A stretch of 64,000 bases of DNA from positions 1-64,000 of the forward strand of contig CAKQQY010000006.1 of assembly GCA_934271245.1 (NCBI GenBank), in the 5' to 3' direction. Both the position numbers and the translations under genes were made by a program. Positions 43,799 to 52,180 of the stretch are shown piece after piece (position 1 is the first letter of the stretch; every line of letters begins with the position of its first letter). The notes under the pieces are model-generated. The model did not search any database and was not told the origin of the DNA. It was given only the letters and a program-made list of their open reading frames with translations. Origin of the DNA: an uncultured Clostridia bacterium (GTDB lineage Bacteria > Bacillota > Clostridia > Christensenellales > Borkfalkiaceae).

Positions 43799-43824
43799 GC
43801 CGAAATGTAAGTTTCGGCTCTTTT
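43799..43824 (+). promoter_or_regulatory. leader hairpin before the alpha-galactosidase gene
   Basis: GCCGAAA (43799-43805) pairs with TTTCGGC (43812-43818), followed by TCTTTT. A six-codon frame (ATG at 43790, stop at 43808-43810) ends inside the hairpin loop. It could be an attenuator, or a weak terminator for the upstream operon. Confidence 0.45.
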
Positions 43825-43837
43825 AAAAGGATAAAAA

Positions 43838-45898
43838 ATGGAATTTCGTTTTTCGTTTTTGGAATTCGCCGTTGTCGGCGAAAAAGTATTCTTAAAAGGC
43901 AGCGCCGGGAATTTGTTTTCTTTCGTCGAAGTCAACGTCGCGGGGGAAAATAGAGATAGCCATTTCGGAGTTAAGTCGATTTCTTCTTCGGAATGCGGCT
44001 CGTTAAAATATATTTCGCACGACTTGCGCGAGAATTCGCTCGTAATAGTTCAACGTGGCGAACACGTAGAAGTCAGTACGTACTTTACCGTCGCGCAAGG
44101 TGCCGATTGCGTATCCGTCTACACCGAAGCGAAAAACGTTACCGACGGCATTATCGTGGTCGATCAGGTTTCGTCATTTGTTTATGCAGGCGTTTGTCCG
44201 ACGGATAAAACGGAAAACGCGTATCTTTATGATTTTACACAAAGCCATCACGTTGAATGTCAGCCGAGAAAAACGTCTTTATACGAACTCGGTTTGTTTG
44301 AAAATTTCTCCATAGGACAAAGACGCGTTGCCGTGAGCAACGTCGGAAGTTGGTCATCTAAGGAAAGTCTTCCGCAAGGTATCATCGAGTACGACGGCAA
44401 GTATACCATGTTCCGCATTGAATCGAACAATTCGTGGTATTACGAATTGAGTGATTTGTGCGGCGTGGACAATAAGTACGTGTACCTTTATCTCGGGGGC
44501 GCAACGGGAACTTTCGGCGATTTTTACGTAAATCTTATACCGCAGGAAACTTATCGTACGCCCACCGTTGCGATAGCGGTATCTGACAGTATCAACGGCG
44601 TTGTGGGCGAAATGACCAAATATTCCCGTTCGCTATATAAGCCTTGCAAATCGGACAAAGACCTTCCCGTGATATTCAACGAGTATATGCATTTATCGTG
44701 GGATTGTCCTACGGAAGAAAATACCCGTAAGTACGTACCTTCTGTTGCCGCGCTCGGTGTAAAATATTACGTAATAGATTGCGGCTGGCATAACGAAGAA
44801 GACGGCAAAATAATTTACCCGTACGTCGGGCAATGGAAAGAAAGTAAAGCGAGATTTCCGCACGGTGTAAAAGCGATAACCGATTATATCCGCGCGCATG
44901 GAATGAAAGCGGGCCTTTGGATAGAACCTGAAGTAGTTGGCTATAAATGCAAGGAAATGCTCGATTATTACGACGAAGATTGCTTTATTCACCGTTACGG
45001 CAAAAGAGTATGCGCTATGGGAAGGTATTTTCTGAACTTCCGTAACCAAAAGGTTATAAACTATCTTAACGAAACTATAAGGCGTATGGTGGAAGATTAC
45101 GGCGCAGACTATATTAAAACCGATTACAATCAGGATTTGGGAATCGGCGTAGATAACGACGACGGCGGTTTCGGGTTGGGGCTTGAGAAAGACAGAAAGG
45201 CGTATCTCGAATGGATAGATTCTATTACCGAAAAATACCCGGACGTAATAATAGAAAATTGTTCTTCGGGCGGAATGAGAATGGACGGGAAAACATTAAA
45301 GCATTTTTCGCTGACTTCCACTTCCGACCAGATTAACTATAAAAAATATCCGTATATATCGGCTAATATTCTGTCTGCCGTAATACCCGAACAGGCGGCC
45401 GTGTGGAGTTATCCCGTGGCGATCGATCCGCCCCAGGTTTATTTTACGGCGACGAAAGAATGGGCGGCAGCCAACGTGGACGAAGAAAAAATCGCGATGA
45501 ATATGATAAATTCCTTCTTGGGAAGAATGCATCTTGCGAGCGACGTCGGTTTGCTTGATGCGGAAAAGACGGAACTTCTGAAAGAAGGAATAGATTACTA
45601 TAATTATCTTACGCCCGCTAAAAAAGTCGCTTTGCCGTACTTCCCGTCAGGTTTTACCGATTTCCATAAGAAAAACGCCGCTTGCGGACTGAAAACGGAA
45701 AATAAAGTTTATCTTGCCGTATGGAACCTCGGGGATAATAAACCGGTTACGGTAAATCTCGATTGCCCGATAAAGAGCGTTACGGTCGGGTATCCGAAGA
45801 ATTTAAAAACCGATTTTACGGTTGAAAGCAACGCTCTTACGGTGAAATTCCCGTGCGAATATTCGGCGAGATTCTTTGAAATAGAAATGAAAAAATAA
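43838..45898 (+). CDS. GH36 alpha-galactosidase
   Basis: A 686-residue cytosolic enzyme that releases terminal alpha-galactose. After an N-terminal beta-supersandwich (to about 280), the catalytic barrel begins LPVIFNEYMHLSWDCPTEEN. The nucleophile is Asp429 in KTDYN. ENCSSGGMRMD is the substrate-loop glycine motif, and the acid/base is Asp497 in STSDQ, 68 residues after the nucleophile as in the family. GLWIEPEVVG and IDCGWH are further conserved blocks. The C-terminal beta domain ends at FFEIEMKK. An AAGGAT site precedes the ATG. It is the last gene of its operon and has its own promoter and leader hairpin. Confidence 0.9.
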   Translation: MEFRFSFLEFAVVGEKVFLKGSAGNLFSFVEVNVAGENRDSHFGVKSISSSECGSLKYISHDLRENSLVIVQRGEHVEVSTYFTVAQGADCVSVYTEAKNVTDGIIVVDQVSSFVYAGVCPTDKTENAYLYDFTQSHHVECQPRKTSLYELGLFENFSIGQRRVAVSNVGSWSSKESLPQGIIEYDGKYTMFRIESNNSWYYELSDLCGVDNKYVYLYLGGATGTFGDFYVNLIPQETYRTPTVAIAVSDSINGVVGEMTKYSRSLYKPCKSDKDLPVIFNEYMHLSWDCPTEENTRKYVPSVAALGVKYYVIDCGWHNEEDGKIIYPYVGQWKESKARFPHGVKAITDYIRAHGMKAGLWIEPEVVGYKCKEMLDYYDEDCFIHRYGKRVCAMGRYFLNFRNQKVINYLNETIRRMVEDYGADYIKTDYNQDLGIGVDNDDGGFGLGLEKDRKAYLEWIDSITEKYPDVIIENCSSGGMRMDGKTLKHFSLTSTSDQINYKKYPYISANILSAVIPEQAAVWSYPVAIDPPQVYFTATKEWAAANVDEEKIAMNMINSFLGRMHLASDVGLLDAEKTELLKEGIDYYNYLTPAKKVALPYFPSGFTDFHKKNAACGLKTENKVYLAVWNLGDNKPVTVNLDCPIKSVTVGYPKNLKTDFTVESNALTVKFPCEYSARFFEIEMKK

Positions 45899-45921
45899 CG
45901 AAGTATTTATCAGTAAAAATA

Positions 45922-45956
45922 AATAGCCGCGAACCGTATTTCGATTCGCGGCTATT
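45922..45956. terminator. bidirectional terminator between convergent genes
   Basis: A 12-base perfect stem (AATAGCCGCGAA / TTCGCGGCTATT) with an 11-base loop, between the end of the GH36 gene and the end of the AraC gene on the other strand. Confidence 0.82.
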
Positions 45957-45964
45957 ACTTTAAA

Positions 45965-46762
45965 TCAGTTTTTAACGTTTTTATTGAATTCGGGCGGAAG
46001 ATATTTTTCTTCCGCTTTATACGATTCATGAACGGTCGTTTTATACTCCTGCGGGGTTATTCCCGTTTGTTTTTTAAATAACGAGCATAGGTGAGAAGCG
46101 GAAGAAAATCCGCTCATCGAAGCAATTTTGGATAAGTTATAATCGGTAGATTTCAGCAGTTTTTCCGCAAAAGATATTTTTTTCTCTATAAGGTAATCTT
46201 TTAACGAAACGCCGCGCTTTTCAAAAAACAATTCTCTGAAATAGTTGTAGTTATATCCTATGTTTTTTGCGATTTCTTTTACCGATAAATTCTGCGTGGC
46301 GTTAATGTCGATATAATTCATTATATAAGTAAAACTGTCTTCGGGTTGGTTTTTAGGGCGAAGATTTGCCCTCATATACTGAATAATAATCTGTTCGGTT
46401 AAATTATTCAATATCAACTGAAACATAGGCTTTTTCTCCTGCAATTCTTTGTAACATTCGAACATAAGTTTTCCGATAGTGCCGTCGTCTTCGTATATGC
46501 CGTTTTCCAGTTCGAAATTGTTAATGGTAAAGGAAATATAAATTAAATCGGTGCCTTTAACGCCTTCTTCGCAATGATACGTTTCGGGACGGGAAACGGA
46601 ATACGTTCCCGAAGAAAATTCGTAAGGCTTATCTAAAATAGACACCTTACCGTTGCCTTTATAATAGTAAACCAACTCGTAATACGGGTGAGTGTGGTTT
46701 CCGTTGAAATAGTCTTTCTGATAAGTAACTCTTATACAGGATTTTAATTCCGTTCCGAACAT
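45965..46762 (-). CDS. AraC-family transcriptional regulator
   Basis: A 265-residue regulator. The N-terminal cupin part has HTHPYYELVYYYKGNG, typical of sugar-sensing AraC proteins, and YEFSSGTYSVSRPETYHCEE. The C-terminal pair of helix-turn-helix units is NLSVKEIAKNIGYNYNYFRE with LFFEKRGVSLKDYL, then YNLSKIASMSGFSSASHLCS with LFKKQTGITPQEY. I start at the ATG at 46762 because a GGGGGA lies just upstream; the in-frame ATG at 46834 has no ribosome site and falls inside the promoter. It faces the lipoprotein-glycosidase operon at 47140, whose promoter carries a direct repeat that fits an AraC activator. Confidence 0.9.
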   Translation of the reverse strand: MFGTELKSCIRVTYQKDYFNGNHTHPYYELVYYYKGNGKVSILDKPYEFSSGTYSVSRPETYHCEEGVKGTDLIYISFTINNFELENGIYEDDGTIGKLMFECYKELQEKKPMFQLILNNLTEQIIIQYMRANLRPKNQPEDSFTYIMNYIDINATQNLSVKEIAKNIGYNYNYFRELFFEKRGVSLKDYLIEKKISFAEKLLKSTDYNLSKIASMSGFSSASHLCSLFKKQTGITPQEYKTTVHESYKAEEKYLPPEFNKNVKN

Positions 46763-46824
46763 AAATTTTCCCCCGAAAATGATAATTTTATATAACGTAT
46801 ACCCGTAAAATCTATTACATATTT

Positions 46825-46853
46825 TATATATCAAAAAAAATTTGCCTTGTCAA
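46825..46853 (-). promoter_or_regulatory. promoter of the second AraC gene
   Basis: On the minus strand, TTGACA (46853-46848) and TATATA (46830-46825) have a 17-base spacer. The transcript would start downstream of the discarded upstream ATG. Confidence 0.7.
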
Positions 46854-47001
46854 TAAAATTTAATGAATTTTGTCGCCATTTACGGTTATTTGAGAAATAA
46901 TCACGCATAATGTTATTTAATATCTACTATTTGGACGTATTACATGTCAAAAAATACGGGTAAGACATTTTAGAAAGTATCTGATTATATCAAAAAATAC
47001 C

Positions 47002-47032
47002 GTTGTTCGTTATATAAACTACTGTTGTTTGT
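47002..47032 (+). promoter_or_regulatory. direct-repeat operator, likely for the AraC regulator
   Basis: GTTGTTCGT (47002-47010) and GTTGTTTGT (47024-47032) are 22 bases apart, start to start, about two helical turns, and end nine bases before the -35 box. That is the usual geometry for AraC-family activator half-sites. Confidence 0.6.
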
Positions 47033-47041
47033 AAAATGCTC

Positions 47042-47070
47042 TTTACAAGGTTTTTCGGTTATATTATAGT
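47042..47070 (+). promoter_or_regulatory. promoter of the tandem GH-A lipoprotein operon
   Basis: TTTACA (47042-47047) and TATAGT (47065-47070) have a 17-base spacer. Both hexamers deviate by one base from consensus, which suits activation from the direct repeat just upstream. Confidence 0.7.
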
Positions 47071-47139
47071 ATGGATAGAAAAGATTGTAAAAAACAATAT
47101 TTGTTAATAATAATCAATGTATATTATAAGGAGTTAAAA

Positions 47140-48417
47140 ATGAACATGAAAAAAGTTTTAGGCGTTGCGTGCGCGGCAACTATGGCGTGTTGCGCGAATA
47201 CCGCTTGCTCTTTGATTCCGTTGGATTCTCAACACGGTATTGCCGACCAGTCTAGATTATACGGAATGTGTTATCTTATGGAAGAACGCAGCGTTGAATC
47301 TCTTAATATAGAAAAAGAAGTGGAACTGATGAAAAATATGGGAGTTAAATCCGTTCGTCAGTGGATGCATTTTCAGCATTTTATGAAAAGTCCGACGGAA
47401 CTTAAAGAGAATTGCGAAGCGACGGCAAATATGCATAAACTTATTGCCGAATGTGAAAAAGCGGGTATGATGAATATCGGTATGAATCATCATAATTTCT
47501 CGCTCGATAACGTCGATAACGGTACTGCTAAACCGTATAAGAGAGATATTTCCGAAGGAAGCAATTACGTTAAATGGCTTGAAAAATATTACGAATCCTG
47601 GAAAACACTCGTAACCGAATTCCCCGAAATTAAGTATTGGGAAATCGATAACGAATTGAACAATTCCGACTTTATGTGGGACGGCGTAAGTCACAGTTCT
47701 TATTCGATGAAAGAAATGGCGGCGATAGCGACGGATATGTTTTATTACGCGGCAAGGGGAATACACGAAGCGAATCCCAACGCCGAAACGGTAATGAGCG
47801 GTCTTACCGAACCTACGGGACTCGGAAGCGGAAATCTCGCTAAATTTTTCCAACAGTTATACGATAATATCGCGAGCGGCGAATACGGATACTTCTACGG
47901 AAAAGAAGATAAGGCAAACGCGAGTAAAAACGCCGACGATTATTTCCAGATTGCCTGCTGGCATCCTTACATGTCCAACTTCAATCAGAAAAACTTTATC
48001 GATATAAATAACGAGTATTACGAAATTATTTTAAGGAACGAAGGTAAGCATAAAAAAGTTTTCTTCACCGAAATCGGTTGGAACGATAAATGGATGGGCG
48101 GAGAACAAAAAGCAATATCGGCGATGACCTTGATGTTCGAAGCGGTCGAAACGATGCCTTACGTCGAAACGGTAAACATTTTCAAATTGTACGACGTGGG
48201 TAAGAAAGGCAACTGGGACGATTATGACGAAACTCGTTTCGGACTGGTTCACGATCCGGATACGTCGAGAGTTTATTATAAACTCGATGTTGAAACCGAT
48301 TCTATAAACATAACGAAAGACGGGCGTTGTATAAACGGCGCGCCGAAAAATAAAGCGTACGTTTATCAAAGACTTGCAGGCGGCACGGGAAGCCTTGAAG
48401 TGTTGATGAATAAATAA
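47140..48417 (+). CDS. clan GH-A-like glycosidase lipoprotein (first of tandem pair)
   Basis: A 425-residue exported protein, probably a lipoprotein (NTAC near residue 23). The acid/base candidate is Glu172 in YWEIDNELNN and the nucleophile candidate Glu311 in VFFTEIGW, in line with a TIM barrel of clan GH-A (GH39 or GH5-like). VRQWMHF, GMNHHNF and ACWHPYMS are other conserved blocks. I start at the ATG at 47140 because AAGGAG lies just before it and the signal peptide begins there; the longer frame from 47071 begins on the -10 box. It is a paralog of the next gene along its whole length. The exact family and substrate are unknown. Confidence 0.72.
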   Translation: MNMKKVLGVACAATMACCANTACSLIPLDSQHGIADQSRLYGMCYLMEERSVESLNIEKEVELMKNMGVKSVRQWMHFQHFMKSPTELKENCEATANMHKLIAECEKAGMMNIGMNHHNFSLDNVDNGTAKPYKRDISEGSNYVKWLEKYYESWKTLVTEFPEIKYWEIDNELNNSDFMWDGVSHSSYSMKEMAAIATDMFYYAARGIHEANPNAETVMSGLTEPTGLGSGNLAKFFQQLYDNIASGEYGYFYGKEDKANASKNADDYFQIACWHPYMSNFNQKNFIDINNEYYEIILRNEGKHKKVFFTEIGWNDKWMGGEQKAISAMTLMFEAVETMPYVETVNIFKLYDVGKKGNWDDYDETRFGLVHDPDTSRVYYKLDVETDSINITKDGRCINGAPKNKAYVYQRLAGGTGSLEVLMNK

Positions 48418-48435
48418 AAGTCAAGGATTTTATTG

Positions 48436-49776
48436 ATGAAATTAAAAAAACTGTTTTCAATAGCGCTGTGCTTTCTGATTTGTTTGGGTGCGGTGGCATG
48501 CGGGCCGAGCAGCGATAACCCGAAAGGCCCTTCGGATACCAAAGACCCGACCGAACAGGAAATACCTTTGGATACGGCGCACGGGATAGCGGATACGAGT
48601 AAACTTTACGGCATATGCTATCTTATCGAAGACCGCGAATATTGGGGAACGCCGTTTAAAACAGAAGATTTTGCGATAGATTTTCAACTTATCAAAAATC
48701 TCGGGGCGAAAACCGTTCGTCACTGGATGCATTTTAATTATTTGCTGAAAGATAAAAACACGTTAAACGAGAAAAATTGCGCTACGATGCACGCCGAACT
48801 TGCCGAAAGCAATAAACACGGGCTTACGGCAATCGGAATGAATCACCACAATTTTAACGACGGGTCGAATTCCGTTGGAAAAGTAAAAAGAAATCTCGCT
48901 ACGGGAAGTTATTATAAACAGTGGTTAGACGATTACTATACGTCCTGGTATACGCTCGTAAAAGAGTTCCCCGAAGTTACTTACTGGGAAATCGATAACG
49001 AGTTGAATAATCCCGACTTTATGTACGATTATAAAGACGGAACGCTGTTTCAAAGTTCGATGATGGCGGCAATCGCAACCGATATGTTTTATTACGGAAC
49101 GCGCGCCATTCACGACGCTAATCCGAACGCCAAAAGCGTTATGGGCGGGCTTACCGAACCGATGGGACAAGGAAAAAGCAACTTAGAAAACAGTCGTCCT
49201 TCGAACGCTTGGTTTTTACAGACGATATACGATAATATAGCGAGCGGCGAATTCGGATATTTTTATTCGACGGAAACGAACGAAACCGCTTCGCTTAATC
49301 CTGACGATTATTTCGATATAGTGGCGTGGCACCCGTATCGCGACACCAAAGATTTTGACGCCGACTACTTCGTACAGGAAAATCACAAAGTTTATCAGGT
49401 TGTTTTAGATAACGAACATAAACACAAAAAAGTGTTCATTACCGAAGTCGGGTATTCGGATACAGGCAAAGGGGAAGACGGCGCTTCGGCTAACGTTATC
49501 GCAATGATGAATGCGATAAAAGAAAATATGCCTTACGTTGAAACGGTCAATATTTTCCGTATATTCGATAACGCCGCAACGAATTGGGCGGCGCACGGCG
49601 GAGTATCGCGTTACGGTTTCTTTGCAGACCCTGACCCCGCGAGAGCGTATAAAGACGTAACAGGCGAAAAAGATATGATTCCCGGCGCGCCGAAGCCTAT
49701 TGCGTACGCATATCAGGCAGCGGCAGGCGGAACGGGCAGTCTGGATTTATTAAAAAACTATTATAGCCAAAAGTAA
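48436..49776 (+). CDS. clan GH-A-like glycosidase lipoprotein (second of tandem pair)
   Basis: A 446-residue lipoprotein (lipobox AVAC, Cys22) that repeats the plan of the previous protein: LDTAHGIADTSKLYGICYLI, VRHWMHF, GMNHHNF, YWEIDNELNN (Glu189), VAWHPY, VFITEVGY (Glu337) and the final AAGGTGSLDLL. An acidic, proline-rich linker follows the Cys. Differences concentrate around residues 195-265, so the two may prefer different chains or positions. I use the ATG at 48436 after an AAGGAT; the TTG just before it is not needed. Confidence 0.74.
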   Translation: MKLKKLFSIALCFLICLGAVACGPSSDNPKGPSDTKDPTEQEIPLDTAHGIADTSKLYGICYLIEDREYWGTPFKTEDFAIDFQLIKNLGAKTVRHWMHFNYLLKDKNTLNEKNCATMHAELAESNKHGLTAIGMNHHNFNDGSNSVGKVKRNLATGSYYKQWLDDYYTSWYTLVKEFPEVTYWEIDNELNNPDFMYDYKDGTLFQSSMMAAIATDMFYYGTRAIHDANPNAKSVMGGLTEPMGQGKSNLENSRPSNAWFLQTIYDNIASGEFGYFYSTETNETASLNPDDYFDIVAWHPYRDTKDFDADYFVQENHKVYQVVLDNEHKHKKVFITEVGYSDTGKGEDGASANVIAMMNAIKENMPYVETVNIFRIFDNAATNWAAHGGVSRYGFFADPDPARAYKDVTGEKDMIPGAPKPIAYAYQAAAGGTGSLDLLKNYYSQK

Positions 49777-49852
49777 ATATGGTCGAAACGCGTATAATCG
49801 CGTTAAAATAAAAGGCTTCTCTGCCTAAATAAAGGAGAAAAGGGAGAAAAAT

Positions 49853-52090
49853 ATGAAACAGAGAAAAGGCAAACTTATCGTTTTGTTGCTCGCGCTCGTA
49901 TGTTCGTTTTCTGCCGCATTCGGCACTATGATTGCCGTCAACGCGGACGAAACTTCGAACGAAATACCCGTTACGACACAATGCACGATGAATCAACTGT
50001 CCAAGTTCACTTATGAAAGTAATTATCAGGGTAAAGACCTTGGAAGAATCAAAGTAAAACTTATGTACACCGAAGGAGCGACGAAGTTCTTCAATAAGGA
50101 CGTCGACGGTTATAATCTTCATGATTTTACGGCTCCGAGCGGTAGTGACGAAGGACTTTTACTTGATGGATTTACCGTAAACAATTTCCAATTTAACATG
50201 GGACCTAACGGCGGAAGCATCGTAACTGTTGTGGAAAGTAAAATCGACGGTTCTATTATATGGGAATTCGCTTCCGGATTCGGAGGATGGATAGAATGGC
50301 CTTGCCTTTACCGTGTTTATAAAAAAACTGCCGCAGGCGTAGTAACCATGGTAAAAGAAGCGTATCATTACACTGATAAAGATGCGTTCAAAGCCGTAAT
50401 TATGGAAGGTATTTCCGTAGACGTTAACGTCGGCGATGTGATTTATTATGAACTCGGCGCCGATAACAGCAGAAATTATCAGCATCTCAATACCGTAACG
50501 ATTAAGGCTAAACTCGCCGGTTTAAGCGATGAATTAACAGAAGAGTTAAGAGCGTCTTACGTTAAAAAGGTTGAAGATAAATTCGCCGCGTTAGACGAAA
50601 ATAAATACGCTGCGGATAAATGGGAATTGCTTAAAGGTTACGTAAATACTTTCAAAACCAACGCCGCTACTTACACGACTCTTTCTCCGCTTATGATGGA
50701 TTATAACAATACCGTCGCTTTAATGGACGCCGTTAAAGAAAACAACGTTGAAAACGTCAGAACGGAACTTAAAGGATTGATGACCAACTATTATAATTCG
50801 TTGAAAGAGGAAAACTATACCGAAGCGGATTGGAATACCATTAAAGCCGCGTACAAAGCGTTTACCGATTCCATCGATACGCTTACCGAAGAACAGGCGA
50901 TAAGAGATTTGTATAATACTAATCTTGACGCAATGAAAGCGGTTAAAGCGTCCAAGCAGTCTATGGGATATCTCGATTATCCTTCTAAGATGAATGCTAA
51001 CGGATATGACTGGATAAAGGGCGACGTAGTCGATACGAAACTTTTAACGGGTTCCGTAGCGAACGGAATTCTTCCTTTCGATACGAAGGGCGCAACAGAA
51101 CATATTATGTATAACGCGTCTGTGAATACCGGTTCTAATCCTATTGCTTATGCTGAAAACTGGAAATGGTACGTTACCGGAACCGTAGGCGTTATCGTTG
51201 CATATAGGGCTAACGTAGACTGTGAACTCGTTATTACGGACATACGTGAGGCGGACGGTAAAGGCGGCAACGGTTATACCGACGATACCACTTTAACAAA
51301 ATACATCGTAAGAAACGAACAGTTGAAGAAAATCGGTCAGATAAACCGTCCGAAAACCGACGAAGATTTCAGCGGAACTTATTATCTTAAAGCGGGCGAT
51401 ATGCTTTATATCGAATACATTGCTTTGTCTACTATTGACGAAGGACAGCAGAGAAATACCGAATCTCCGTACGCAACCAGTTTTAACGCGGATTCCACCG
51501 CTTTCGATCAGGAAAAATACGATACTCAGAACCACGACCTTCCCAAAGAAGTCACCGATCTTATCGCAGTCAAACAGACCGCATTGAACGAATGGTTTGG
51601 ATCATTAAAAGAAGAAGATTATTCCCAAATTAACTGGGCGACGCTTAAGGACGAACTCGCTGTGTTTGCAACAAAAGCAGAAACCGACGTTAACACCGTT
51701 GAAGACGTTGAAAAACTTTATAATGAAGTTTTAACGGCGGCTCAGAGCGTTCAGACTCTCGCGCAGGCAGCGGCGGAACTTAAAGCCACTCTCGACGGGT
51801 ACGCCTCTGAACTTAAAGCGAAATATGACGAACTTGTAGCAAACAATAAATATTCCAAAGAAAATCGCGAAAAATTAGACGCTGCCTATAAAGCCGGCGG
51901 AGACGAAATAAATAACGCAAAAAGCAAAGCGGCGGGTAATACCGCAAAACTTAAAGCAATAGGCGCGATGAACGCTGTCGAAGTCGCTCCTGCAGGCGGA
52001 TGCAATTCCAACCTTTCTTCTGTAGGATTATGCTGTTTCCTTCTCGCAGTAGCTCTCGTTGCGATAGTTTTAAGAAAAAGGGAAAACTGA
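49853..52090 (+). CDS. surface protein with helical repeats and Gly-Gly-Cys anchor
   Basis: A 745-residue exported protein (signal peptide ending near VNADE). Two beta-rich regions with similar layout (about 40-225 and 360-555; both contain an unstructured GDxIYYELG/GDMLYIEYI strand) are each followed by helical segments with LxxEENYTEADWNTIKAAYK and LKEEDYSQINWATLKDEL, resembling FIVAR-type spacer repeats. The end is tripartite: APAGGCNSNLSS, a hydrophobic segment, then LRKREN. It has no enzyme motif, so binding or spacing is its likely role. Ribosome site AAGGAGAAAAGGGAG. A strong terminator follows. Confidence 0.65.
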   Translation: MKQRKGKLIVLLLALVCSFSAAFGTMIAVNADETSNEIPVTTQCTMNQLSKFTYESNYQGKDLGRIKVKLMYTEGATKFFNKDVDGYNLHDFTAPSGSDEGLLLDGFTVNNFQFNMGPNGGSIVTVVESKIDGSIIWEFASGFGGWIEWPCLYRVYKKTAAGVVTMVKEAYHYTDKDAFKAVIMEGISVDVNVGDVIYYELGADNSRNYQHLNTVTIKAKLAGLSDELTEELRASYVKKVEDKFAALDENKYAADKWELLKGYVNTFKTNAATYTTLSPLMMDYNNTVALMDAVKENNVENVRTELKGLMTNYYNSLKEENYTEADWNTIKAAYKAFTDSIDTLTEEQAIRDLYNTNLDAMKAVKASKQSMGYLDYPSKMNANGYDWIKGDVVDTKLLTGSVANGILPFDTKGATEHIMYNASVNTGSNPIAYAENWKWYVTGTVGVIVAYRANVDCELVITDIREADGKGGNGYTDDTTLTKYIVRNEQLKKIGQINRPKTDEDFSGTYYLKAGDMLYIEYIALSTIDEGQQRNTESPYATSFNADSTAFDQEKYDTQNHDLPKEVTDLIAVKQTALNEWFGSLKEEDYSQINWATLKDELAVFATKAETDVNTVEDVEKLYNEVLTAAQSVQTLAQAAAELKATLDGYASELKAKYDELVANNKYSKENREKLDAAYKAGGDEINNAKSKAAGNTAKLKAIGAMNAVEVAPAGGCNSNLSSVGLCCFLLAVALVAIVLRKREN

Positions 52091-52101
52091 TTAACACACG
52101 T

Positions 52102-52133
52102 TTTAACCGCGGCGGCCAGCCGCCGCGGTTAAA
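52102..52133 (+). terminator. terminator after the surface protein gene
   Basis: A 14-base perfect, GC-rich stem (TTTAACCGCGGCGG / CCGCCGCGGTTAAA) with a CCAG loop. The following T run is weak, so some read-through into the importer genes is possible; no separate promoter is obvious downstream. Confidence 0.75.
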
Positions 52134-52180
52134 TAAAATTTTAAGCGGAATTGTCCGTATTAAGTATTTCGGAGAAAATT

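Larger units (their letters stand above)
46854..47139. other. divergent regulatory region
   Basis: There is no gene in this stretch. It holds the AraC promoter at its left edge and the operator and promoter of the next operon (47002-47070) at its right. The middle (46860-46990) is AT-rich, with no structure that I can name. Confidence 0.5.
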
